Origin: Sphingobacterium spiritivorum
Lineage (GTDB): Bacteria > Bacteroidota > Bacteroidia > Sphingobacteriales > Sphingobacteriaceae
Assembly (NCBI RefSeq): GCF_016725325.1
Contig: NZ_CP068083.1
Span: 4,960,001 to 5,024,000 of the forward strand
DNA length: 64,000 nucleotides
Direction of reading: 5' to 3'
Shown here: piece by piece, positions 1-8,057 of the stretch
How positions within the stretch are numbered: the stretch's first letter is position 1
How the letters are laid out: every line of letters begins with the position of its first letter
Made by a program: the position numbers and the translations under genes
Notes under the pieces: model-generated
What the model saw: only the letters and a program-made list of their open reading frames with translations
Databases searched by the model: none
What the model was told of the DNA's origin: nothing

Positions 1-288
1 AGCCGTCTCTGCAAGAACATGAATATCATTATTCGCGGAAACATAAATAACCGGAATATGATTAAAGTCGGGATGTGCCTTCAGGAGTTGTGTTGCCTTA
101 ATACCTCCGATATCCGGAATCCAGTTGTCCATCAAAATAACATCAGGGTTTACTTCGGCAGCTTTCTCTATAATATCATGTGAAGTCTGAGAAATTTCCA
201 CCTTATAACCTGCTTCTGCAAGTATAATGGAACACACTTCCAATATATTGATATCATCATCAAAAAGCAATACGGTTTTGTCGTTCAT
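1..288 (-). CDS. Response regulator receiver protein (3' part outside window)
   Basis: The start codon lies inside the window and the frame is open to the window edge, so only the first 96 residues are seen. They form most of a CheY-like receiver domain: acidic cluster D10-D12, phosphoacceptor D54 in the motif LMDNWIP, and the switch region ending VIYVSANND. It is the last visible gene of the minus-strand signalling operon, 54 bases after the CheB-like gene. It is probably phosphorylated by one of the two upstream hybrid kinases. Whether an output domain follows cannot be known from this window. Confidence 0.85.
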   Translation of the reverse strand, partial: MNDKTVLLFDDDINILEVCSIILAEAGYKVEISQTSHDIIEKAAEVNPDVILMDNWIPDIGGIKATQLLKAHPDFNHIPVIYVSANNDIHVLAETA

Positions 289-342
289 AAGTATGTAATG
301 TTGTGAGGTATATGTTAATTTGTACAGTAGATGTATTGGATA

Positions 343-912
343 CTAAACGCTTAATTGGTTTATAAATACGGCTAATTCTTCAGGTTTCAGCAAATAATCA
401 ACCTGAACACGCGATACTGCCTGTCTGGGCATATAATCCACCTCTGCTGTTTGAGGATCCTGCACAAGTATTATGCCATTATTATGCTTTATCCTGCATA
501 ATCCGTCAACTCCGTCAGCATTTGCTCCCGAAAGCAGTAAAGCTACTGTATTTTCTTCAAACACTTCAGCTGCAGACTGGAATGTGACATCTATTGAAGG
601 ACGGGAATAGTTCATTTTTTCTGAAGAATCTAAAGAAACCAGGTTTTTATTTTCAAAAAGAAGATGATAGTCCGGAGGTACCACATAAATACATCCGTTT
701 TCAAGAGACATCTTATCTTCGACTTCAAATACTTCTAAATCCGTATAACTTGAAAGCAATGCATTAAGTATAGAATCAGGATACGGTTTCCGATGAAGAA
801 TAATAACAATTGGAAAGGACAGACCTTTCCGTAGTCCGGGCAGGGTTTCCAATATTACTTTCAGACTTCCTGCAGATCCGCCAATAAGAAATATCTCTGC
901 TTTTTTCAACAT
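343..912 (-). CDS. cheB: CheB-type protein-glutamate methylesterase, catalytic domain only
   Basis: The 189 residues correspond to the CheB catalytic domain. The expected Ser-His-Asp triad is visible as S13 (IGGSAGS), H40 (ILHRKP) and D133 (SGANADGVDG). In chemotaxis CheB removes methyl groups from receptor glutamates. The N-terminal receiver domain that normally controls CheB is absent, so any phospho-control would have to act in trans through the separate receivers of this operon. It lies 3 bases after the CheR gene, so the two are translated together. No chemoreceptor is seen nearby; a kinase coiled coil is a possible substrate. The family is clear, the substrate is not. Confidence 0.9.
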   Translation of the reverse strand: MLKKAEIFLIGGSAGSLKVILETLPGLRKGLSFPIVIILHRKPYPDSILNALLSSYTDLEVFEVEDKMSLENGCIYVVPPDYHLLFENKNLVSLDSSEKMNYSRPSIDVTFQSAAEVFEENTVALLLSGANADGVDGLCRIKHNNGIILVQDPQTAEVDYMPRQAVSRVQVDYLLKPEELAVFINQLSV

Positions 913-915
913 CTT

Positions 916-1740
916 CTACTTACTTTTTCGCCAGATTTTTTCAGCATCCAGCTGTTTGTACCGGCTTTCCAAAGCGGAAAACCGTAATGTTTCCTTTGAT
1001 CCCAGGGCAAGAAAACCAAGACTATCCAGGCTGTCATCAAACAGACGGAATACCTTATTTTGCAATTCTTTATCAAAATAAATCAGCACATTCCGGCACA
1101 TAATCAGCTGAAATTCATTAAAAGAACTGTCCGAAACCAGATTGTGTGTTGAGAATATCATTTTTTCTTTCAGATCTTCATTGAATTTAACCATGTCATA
1201 ATTGGCCGTATAATAGGTTGAAAAATCTGATTTCCCTCCGGATAAGATATAATTTTCGGAATACTGTTTCATCTGGCTTATCGGAAAAATTCCCTTTCTG
1301 GCCTTTTCCAGTACACCCGGATTAATATCCGTAGCATACAACAGCGATCTGTGATATAAATTTGCTTCCTTCAGCATAATAGCCATCGAATACACTTCCT
1401 CTCCGGTAGAACATCCTGCCAGCCAGATGCGGACAAACGGATAAGTTCCCAGCTGAGGAAATACATTTTCTCGTAGAGATTTATAAAAAGACGGATCGCG
1501 AAACATCTCTGTAACATTTACCGTTATCTCTTCGATAAACCGTTGTAAATATTCCGGATGATTCAGCACTTTATACCGTAGTTCTGCAAAACTGGTAAAC
1601 TTATCAATCAGACAAATCCGGTTTATTCTTCGTTTGAGAGATGCACGGCTGTATTCTGTAAAATCATAACCATATAGGGCAGATACATCTGCAAGTAGCA
1701 TTTCGAGCTCATCATTTTTTATAATATTCGGCTCCAGCAT
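916..1740 (-). CDS. cheR: CheR-type protein-glutamate methyltransferase
   Basis: This 274-residue protein has the normal CheR layout: a helical N-terminal domain (about 1-85, ending NVTEMFRD) and a SAM-binding methyltransferase domain with AGCSTGEE at 108-115, an acidic D138 after strand 2, and the CRNVLIYF motif at 215-222. CheR uses S-adenosylmethionine to methylate glutamates on signalling proteins. Its start codon directly abuts the stop of the upstream response regulator and CheB follows 3 bases later, so a methylation/demethylation pair is co-expressed with two kinases. No CheA, CheW or MCP gene is visible. Confidence 0.92.
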   Translation of the reverse strand: MLEPNIIKNDELEMLLADVSALYGYDFTEYSRASLKRRINRICLIDKFTSFAELRYKVLNHPEYLQRFIEEITVNVTEMFRDPSFYKSLRENVFPQLGTYPFVRIWLAGCSTGEEVYSMAIMLKEANLYHRSLLYATDINPGVLEKARKGIFPISQMKQYSENYILSGGKSDFSTYYTANYDMVKFNEDLKEKMIFSTHNLVSDSSFNEFQLIMCRNVLIYFDKELQNKVFRLFDDSLDSLGFLALGSKETLRFSALESRYKQLDAEKIWRKSK

Positions 1741-2112
1741 TTATTTCACTTTTCCTATAACCGCCAACAACTTATCTACATCTATAGGTTTGGAGATATA
1801 ATCCCAGGCTCCTGCTTCTATACACTTTTCCCTGTCTCCGTCCATCGCCTGTGCGGTGACTGCAATAACAGGGATATGCTTATATTGTTCTAAACCACGG
1901 ATGATTTTCATCGCTTCATATCCATCCATTTCAGGCATCATCATATCCAGCAGCACCACTCCTATATTTTTGTTTTCTTCCAGCAGTGCAATTCCTTCAG
2001 CTGCCGACTGACTGGATACCGAACGGTATCCCTTCGACTTTAAAGTCAGGGTCAAGGCAAAGATATTTCTGCTGTCATCATCAATGATCAATATTAACTT
2101 GTCCTTTTCCAT
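1741..2112 (-). CDS. Single-domain response regulator
   Basis: The 123 residues form one complete CheY-like receiver and nothing else. Acidic residues D11-D13, phosphoacceptor D56 (LLDMMMP), the switch threonine in AVTAQ and the lysine in YISKP are all present. It closely resembles the third receiver of the large upstream kinase (the LDMMMPEMDGYE stretch is nearly shared), which suggests duplication from that domain or a phosphorelay shuttle role. It lies 18 bases after the kinase and abuts CheR. With no output domain, it probably acts by protein contact. Confidence 0.92.
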   Translation of the reverse strand: MEKDKLILIIDDDSRNIFALTLTLKSKGYRSVSSQSAAEGIALLEENKNIGVVLLDMMMPEMDGYEAMKIIRGLEQYKHIPVIAVTAQAMDGDREKCIEAGAWDYISKPIDVDKLLAVIGKVK

Positions 2113-2130
2113 AATCTTATCTTGACCATA

Positions 2131-5100
2131 TTAATTTTCATATAACCATACTCTGAGTAAAGAGAGCAACTGATCTGCATCCACCGGCTTTGATATATAG
2201 TCTGATGCACCTGCGATAATACATTTTTCGCGGTCACCGGTCATTGCTTTTGCTGTTACTGCCATTATAGGCAGTTTTGCATACTGTGGTGACTGTCTTA
2301 TCAACCGGATGGTTTCATATCCGTCCATTTCAGGCATCATCATATCCATAAGCACAATTGAAATATCAGGATTATCTTTTAATTGCTGAATAGCTTCTTT
2401 TCCATCTATAGCGGAAATTACCTTCATCTGATATTTTTCTAACGCTTTAGTCAGCGAAAAGATATTACGCACATCATCATCCGCAATCAATACTTTCTTA
2501 TTACTCAGCACTTCATTTAATGAACCCAGTTTATTAGCCTTCTTCTGCACCTGGTCAGCATTCTTTTCTTCTACCAAATGCAGGAATAATCCGACCTCAT
2601 CTAAGATTCGCTGATAAGAATGTGCCGTTTTGATTACAATAGAATCAGCATATTGCTTAATCTTCGTTTCTTCGGCTTTGGACAGATTTTTACCTGTGAA
2701 AATGATGATAGGTAAATTCTCCAGACCCTCATTTTTCTTGATTGCTTCCAGTGTCTCATAGCCTGTCTTATCCGGAATACCCATGTCCAGAATGACACAA
2801 TTAACAGCATCTGAAGTCAATGCTTCTACACTGTCTTTCACATTGCTTCTGATCTCAGAGGCAATATTAAAGTTGCTCAGAAAATACGATAAGGCAGTTG
2901 CATGCTTAGGGTTCTCTTCTACAATCAGTACTTTTTTAGGATAACGGGCCAAAGCATCTTCAATCTTCTTAAACATGCCTCCGATCTGTTCCATTGCAAT
3001 AGGTTTGTTGATAAAATCTATCGCCCCTTTGAGTAAACTCTCCTTTTTCATTTTCAGAGAGGACATCATATGTACAGGAATTGGTCGTGTGGCCGGATTA
3101 CTTTTTAATTCATCCATAACTTGCCATCCGTCTTTTATAGGAAGCTGTATATCCAGCAAAATGGCCAAAGGTTTGTATTTTTCAGCAAATTCTGCAGCAA
3201 TATCTCCTCTTACGGCTACTATTCCTTTATAATTTTGCTGTCGTGTATATTTCAGCAGTGCCTTAGCAAAGTTGGTGTCGTCCTCCACGATCAGGATAAC
3301 CTTGTCATGCTCCTTAATATTATTTCTATCATCCTCGATCTCTGCAGGTATATCCAGAATAACGTACGGACTGATTTCTTCAGCGACCAAAGCATTCACC
3401 TCTTCCACATCAGAAGATATAATAGCAACCAATTCATCCGCTTTCGGACTGATGACAGATACCTGTTTCGATTTTGGAATAACAAGACTGAATATACTTC
3501 CCTCATTTTCTTTGCTCTCCAGTCTGATTTCTCCTCCCAAAAGACGGGCTATTTCGCGGCTTATAGACAGCCCAAGCCCTGTACCGCCAAATTTTCTTCT
3601 GGTAGACCCATCGGCCTGCTGGAAAGCTTCAAATACTATTTTCTGCTTCTCTTCAGCAATACCAATTCCGGTATCTTTTACAGCAAATACAATATTATTC
3701 CCGTTACTTTCTTCCTCTGTTATGGTCAGTGTAATACTTCCTTTGGATGTAAACTTAATCGCATTTGACAGCAGATTCCGCAGCACCTGATCCAGTCGTA
3801 ATCTATCTGTCTCCAGTGTCGAAGGCAAGTCCGGCTGGATAACAATATTCAGATCCAGTGATTTTTCCTTCACTATAGGTGCAAACAGGCTGCTTAATTC
3901 CTGTGTTACGTCTGATAGTTTAACATCCTGGTACTCCAGTTCCATCTTACCGGCTTCGATCTTCGAAAGATCCAATATCTCATCAATAAGACTCAACAAG
4001 CTCGTACCCGAACTTTGTATAACCTTCGCTGATTCGATTTGATCTTCATTCAGATTCTCTTCTGTATTTTCTGACATGAGTCTTGAAAGAAGCAAAATCG
4101 AATTTAAAGGAGTCCTTAACTCATGAGACATATTCGCCAGAAATTCTGACTTATATTTTGTACTTAAGGCAAGTTCTTCTGCTTTTTCCTGAATCTCCAG
4201 ATTACGTTCCGCAATAAGATGATTCTTTTCTTCCAATAGTTTGGAACGCTCTTCCAGTTCCTGATTAGATTGTAAAAGTTCTTCCTGCTGAACGCGCAGT
4301 TCTTCTTCCGAAGCCTGCAGTTTTTGGGTTTGTGCCTCCAGTTCTGTGTTCAGATTTTCCAGTTCAGAATGCTGCGCCTGCAGTTCTTCTGACTGTGCCT
4401 GGGTTTCTTCCAAAAGGGTTTGTACCTGTTTTCTGCTTTTGGCTGCAGCAAGAGCCAGCGCTATAGTGGCAGAAGCTTCCTTGAAAAAGCCAATCTTTAA
4501 CTTATCAAATTTATGTGCCGATCCCAGTTCGATAACACCTATACAGATACCGTTAAGAATAACGGGTAACAGTAAAATATGACCTACTGCCAATTTACCG
4601 TTTGAAAAGCTAACAATATAGTCTTCAGCCTGAATCCCCTCAATCAGTTTTTCCTTGCCATCTTTCAGAACCTGACCAACCATTCCTTCACCGATTTCAA
4701 GTGTTTTGGTCATTCTTTCTTCCAGCGCATAGGCACTTTGCAGTCTGATCAGATCATTCTCCAGCAGATAAAATGCACCGTTTATACAATCTCCGTAATT
4801 CGTCAGGTGCGACAGAGAATCTTCCGCCAATACTTCCTGGCTTTTATTACCTACAAGTATTTCATTCAGCTTCGCTAATCCTGTCTGACGCCAATCGTTA
4901 TTATTCAGTTTATCAAAAGAAGATTTTAAAGCGTCTGTCATATCATTCAGAGATCCTGCCAGACTTCCCAGATCATCTTCTTCTGTATCATTGATTCGTA
5001 TAGTGTAGTCTCCATGAGCAATATTATTCGCGATTTTTTGAATAACATTCAAGCGGCGGCTTATCTCCTCATCCTTTTTCTTTAAAGAAGACTGCAGCTG

Positions 5101-5727
5101 CTCTCTCTTATAATAATCTTCTCTTATTTTTTTGTAGAATACAGAAGTAATAATCAAAGAAGCTATAGCCGCTATTACAATAAAAAAAGAAGTGTATTTT
5201 GATGAAGCATCGAGGGCTATTGTTCTCTTGTTTAGAAGCATTTCCTCTTCATTTGTAAAACCAGCAATAATATTCCGGCAGCTATCCATATAACGTTTGC
5301 CTTCCTCTAACTGTTCTACTGTAATATCACCACCTTGTTTTCTGATTTTCACCAGATTCTGAAGAATATTTATTCTGGAATTGACTAATGATTCAAGGCT
5401 GTCTGAGCGACGGGTTTGGTTCGGATTGTCTATCGTCAACTCCCGTACAGTTTTTAGTGACTCCGGTAAAGATTGCGTACTATTGATATAAGGCTCCAGA
5501 AAACTTTCTTTACCTGTAAGCTGAAAACCACGCTGTCCTGTTTCCGCATTTTGCAGATCGACAAGAATCTTGTTGACGCCACTGATCACCTGACGGGTAT
5601 GATCCACCTTCTTTCGGTTATTGATTTGTTCCTTTATACTGAGATAGGAAGCGGTAGAACTCGCCAACAATATCAGTAATGAAACTCCAAAGCCTATCTG
5701 AAGGCTGCGTATAAATTTGCCAGGCAT
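2131..5727 (-). CDS. Hybrid sensor histidine kinase CHASE3-HAMP-GAF-coiled coil-HisKA-HATPase-REC-REC-REC
   Basis: A 1198-residue membrane kinase. Order: TM helix (about 10-30); extracytoplasmic CHASE3-like domain containing GQRGFQLTG (64-72); second TM (about 180-197); HAMP (200-270); GAF (about 285-430); long Glu/Gln-rich coiled coil (435-522); HisKA with H535 in MSHELRTP; HATPase with N655, DTGIGI (685-690) and GGTGLGL (714-720); three receivers with phosphoacceptors D859, D981 and D1128. The second receiver is the most divergent: the usual switch lysine region reads VIKTAH. The coiled coil holds in-register EE pairs resembling MCP methylation sites, notable beside CheR and CheB. The gene lies 7 bases after another kinase gene. 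Confidence 0.93.
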   Translation of the reverse strand: MPGKFIRSLQIGFGVSLLILLASSTASYLSIKEQINNRKKVDHTRQVISGVNKILVDLQNAETGQRGFQLTGKESFLEPYINSTQSLPESLKTVRELTIDNPNQTRRSDSLESLVNSRINILQNLVKIRKQGGDITVEQLEEGKRYMDSCRNIIAGFTNEEEMLLNKRTIALDASSKYTSFFIVIAAIASLIITSVFYKKIREDYYKREQLQSSLKKKDEEISRRLNVIQKIANNIAHGDYTIRINDTEEDDLGSLAGSLNDMTDALKSSFDKLNNNDWRQTGLAKLNEILVGNKSQEVLAEDSLSHLTNYGDCINGAFYLLENDLIRLQSAYALEERMTKTLEIGEGMVGQVLKDGKEKLIEGIQAEDYIVSFSNGKLAVGHILLLPVILNGICIGVIELGSAHKFDKLKIGFFKEASATIALALAAAKSRKQVQTLLEETQAQSEELQAQHSELENLNTELEAQTQKLQASEEELRVQQEELLQSNQELEERSKLLEEKNHLIAERNLEIQEKAEELALSTKYKSEFLANMSHELRTPLNSILLLSRLMSENTEENLNEDQIESAKVIQSSGTSLLSLIDEILDLSKIEAGKMELEYQDVKLSDVTQELSSLFAPIVKEKSLDLNIVIQPDLPSTLETDRLRLDQVLRNLLSNAIKFTSKGSITLTITEEESNGNNIVFAVKDTGIGIAEEKQKIVFEAFQQADGSTRRKFGGTGLGLSISREIARLLGGEIRLESKENEGSIFSLVIPKSKQVSVISPKADELVAIISSDVEEVNALVAEEISPYVILDIPAEIEDDRNNIKEHDKVILIVEDDTNFAKALLKYTRQQNYKGIVAVRGDIAAEFAEKYKPLAILLDIQLPIKDGWQVMDELKSNPATRPIPVHMMSSLKMKKESLLKGAIDFINKPIAMEQIGGMFKKIEDALARYPKKVLIVEENPKHATALSYFLSNFNIASEIRSNVKDSVEALTSDAVNCVILDMGIPDKTGYETLEAIKKNEGLENLPIIIFTGKNLSKAEETKIKQYADSIVIKTAHSYQRILDEVGLFLHLVEEKNADQVQKKANKLGSLNEVLSNKKVLIADDDVRNIFSLTKALEKYQMKVISAIDGKEAIQQLKDNPDISIVLMDMMMPEMDGYETIRLIRQSPQYAKLPIMAVTAKAMTGDREKCIIAGASDYISKPVDADQLLSLLRVWLYEN

Positions 5728-5734
5728 GCGCTGT

Positions 5735-7216
5735 CTAGTTTAAAGGTATAGTGAAATAAAATGTTGATCCTTGTCCGGTCTGACTCTGTATACCAAATGT
5801 TCCGTTATGTTGGCGGATGATTTCTGAACAGATGTAAAGGCCTATTCCCAGACCCTGAAATTTGAGAGAGGACTCTTCAACACGATAGAATTTATTGAAA
5901 ATATTTTTTTGCTTATGCTCAGGAATTCCAATTCCGAAATCAGTAACATCTACTTTGATTTGGGCATTTTCCTGTTCTGTTTTAATAATCACTCTTTTTG
6001 AATCAGGCGAATACTTAATAGCATTTGTCAGGTAATTTATTAATACCTGTTCGATCCTTATTTCATCACCAAGTACAGGCTGATCAATAAGATCGCCCTC
6101 TCGTTCAATCTTTATATTACTGTTTTCATGTGTGTGGTATATGGTATCCACAACGTTACTCAGCAAATTTTCAAAGTTGAAGAGTCTTTTATTCATCTTT
6201 AGTTTACCGTTATCTATTTTAGATATATCCAGTAAATCTGCAATCAGACTATTCAGTTTAGAGACTTGATGCTGTACAGTATTCAGGTATTTGCTTGTAG
6301 CTGTATTTTCTTCGGCACTCAGGGTTCGTTCTAACAGTTGTATGTATGCCTTGATACTGGTGAGCGGAGTTTTCAATTCATGGCTGGCGATACTCAGAAA
6401 TTCATCTTTCTTTTTCTCTATTTGTTTCTGATCATCAATGTCTGTGAAAGTCCCCACCCATTTAACAATGACCTCCTGCTCTCTTATAGGTATAATACGC
6501 AATAAATGAAATCTGAATATATCCGAATCGATCTCTTTAATCCTGACTTCAAGTTCCAGCGAATTGCTACTGGCCATAGCCAACAACCACTCATCCCAGA
6601 TATTTTTATCTTCCGGATGTGTTTTCGGAAATGTTTCAGATGAAAGTGAATACTTAAACCACTTTTCATTAACAAATTCAATATGACCTTCTGCATTTGC
6701 GGTGAATGCGATCTGAGGCAGAGACTCTAAGGTAGAATGCAAATGATAAACCCTCTCTTTTAATTTTGCTTCTGCATTCTTTCTGGTTTCGATTTCGGAA
6801 ATAAGAGCTTGCTGCGTTTCATTTAGAGCTAGTGTCTGTTCGTACAACCGATAGAATGTCTTTACCTTTAACAGCAGAATATCGGGATCTACAGGTTTAG
6901 TTACATAATCTATCCCTCCTGATTCATAGCCTTTTGTGATAAATTTCTTATCGGTATTGACCGCAGAAAGAAAAATAATGGGAATTTCCTTTGTTTTGCT
7001 GAAGCCTGAAAGGGTCTCTGCAACTTCAAAGCCATCAATACCCGGCATTTGAACGTCCAGAATGATAAGGGCGTAATTATTTCTTAATACCTTTTTTAGT
7101 GCTTCTTCTCCGGACAATGCTGTGTCTACTAAAAAATCCTTGGATTCTAATAATCGTTTTAAAGAATAAATATTTTCTGATTTGTCATCAACAATTAGAA
7201 TCATGTGCTTGTTCAT
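5735..7216 (-). CDS. Hybrid sensor kinase with N-terminal receiver, PAS and kinase core
   Basis: A soluble 493-residue protein with a receiver at 1-120 (D54 in LDVQMPG, lysine in VTKPVD), a linker helix, a PAS-like domain at about 155-265, HisKA with H279 in SIASHELKTP, and a HATPase with N398, DFGIG (426-430) and GLGIGLY (455-461). The receiver-first order suggests it takes a phosphoryl signal from another kinase and tunes its own kinase domain. It is the first gene of the operon that continues through the large kinase, response regulator, CheR and CheB. No membrane segment is seen. Confidence 0.92.
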   Translation of the reverse strand: MNKHMILIVDDKSENIYSLKRLLESKDFLVDTALSGEEALKKVLRNNYALIILDVQMPGIDGFEVAETLSGFSKTKEIPIIFLSAVNTDKKFITKGYESGGIDYVTKPVDPDILLLKVKTFYRLYEQTLALNETQQALISEIETRKNAEAKLKERVYHLHSTLESLPQIAFTANAEGHIEFVNEKWFKYSLSSETFPKTHPEDKNIWDEWLLAMASSNSLELEVRIKEIDSDIFRFHLLRIIPIREQEVIVKWVGTFTDIDDQKQIEKKKDEFLSIASHELKTPLTSIKAYIQLLERTLSAEENTATSKYLNTVQHQVSKLNSLIADLLDISKIDNGKLKMNKRLFNFENLLSNVVDTIYHTHENSNIKIEREGDLIDQPVLGDEIRIEQVLINYLTNAIKYSPDSKRVIIKTEQENAQIKVDVTDFGIGIPEHKQKNIFNKFYRVEESSLKFQGLGIGLYICSEIIRQHNGTFGIQSQTGQGSTFYFTIPLN

Positions 7217-7419
7217 AGTTTTAAAGACCGATTTTTTGATGCGAAGTGACGATCTGAATTTTAAAGGCTTAAAATAACCATTTATTATTTAATAATACAA
7301 GTTGTGCCACCAAAAAAATACGTTGAAAATCTAGCTAAAAAACAGATCAGCTTAATTATTATCTTCAATACACAACTATTTTAGAGAGATAAAGAAAATG
7401 TAGATTTAATTAGAAATAA

Positions 7420-7445
7420 AAATGCACCACTTCTAGGGTGCATTT
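7420..7445 (-). terminator. Rho-independent terminator after the gluconate 2-dehydrogenase subunit 3-like gene
   Basis: A perfect 9-bp stem (AAATGCACC with GGTGCATTT) and 8-base loop. On the minus strand it is followed by a T-rich run (TTTTTATTT). It lies 24 bases after the stop of the minus-strand oxidoreductase subunit gene and separates that transcript from the kinase operon. Confidence 0.75.
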
Positions 7446-7469
7446 AGTCTCTTATAAAAACTATTCAGG

Positions 7470-8039
7470 TTAAGTTGCCCATGCCCGGTCACCTTTCCGG
7501 TAAGGATAATCACCATCATATTTACCCGGGATTTTTACATAGCGAAGTACTTCTGTAGCACCTAACTTTGAACTAAAAAAAGTGAGCAAAGTCAGCTGTT
7601 TAAACAAAGTGAAAAAATGAGGCGGATCCTGCTCTTTTCTTTTACCATTATACTCCTTGGATTCCTTATCCAGCTTATTGACAAATAACGTCTGGTCTTT
7701 TTTCTCTAACTTCTGAAATTCGCTTCCAAACTCTTTCTTAGCTCTTGTATCTATCGCAGCAAGGCCTTCCATAAAAATCTTTTGTTCATCAGCTGTATAG
7801 CAATCTCTTACTATCACCGGGATCACCTCCCCTACACCGGCTTCTTTTGCGCCGGGAGTTTTTGTCTTCGGCAAAATAGCTTCTGCCAGATCCCCTATAA
7901 AATCAATAGATTCAGCCTCAAAAAGCTTTTTAATATCCTGCGATGCCGGTCTTTTGCAACCTTCCAGAAAAAGATTTGCGCCGACTATAGTTCCCCCCAT
8001 CAGTAAGGCCACCCGTTGTATTGCGTCTCTTCTATTCAT
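7470..8039 (-). CDS. Gluconate 2-dehydrogenase subunit 3-family protein (Tat-type small subunit)
   Basis: The 189 residues begin with a Tat-like signal (NRRDAIQ at 2-8, then a hydrophobic stretch, then FLEGC). The remainder resembles the gluconate 2-dehydrogenase subunit 3 family (for example AEAILPKTKTPGAKEAGV). In related dehydrogenases this small subunit carries the export signal and brings the FAD-containing large subunit to the periplasm. The GMC large subunit is encoded 18 bases upstream and lacks its own signal, as expected for such a pair. The cysteine at the end of the signal is not in an ideal lipobox, so lipid anchoring is uncertain. Confidence 0.85.
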   Translation of the reverse strand: MNRRDAIQRVALLMGGTIVGANLFLEGCKRPASQDIKKLFEAESIDFIGDLAEAILPKTKTPGAKEAGVGEVIPVIVRDCYTADEQKIFMEGLAAIDTRAKKEFGSEFQKLEKKDQTLFVNKLDKESKEYNGKRKEQDPPHFFTLFKQLTLLTFFSSKLGATEVLRYVKIPGKYDGDYPYRKGDRAWAT

Positions 8040-8057
8040 TGTTATGAAATAAATATG

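Noticed and set aside
2975..3768. Long plus-strand open frames inside the large kinase gene
   Set aside because: They lie antisense to a protein with clear kinase and receiver motifs and show low-complexity, serine/isoleucine-rich translations typical of shadow frames.
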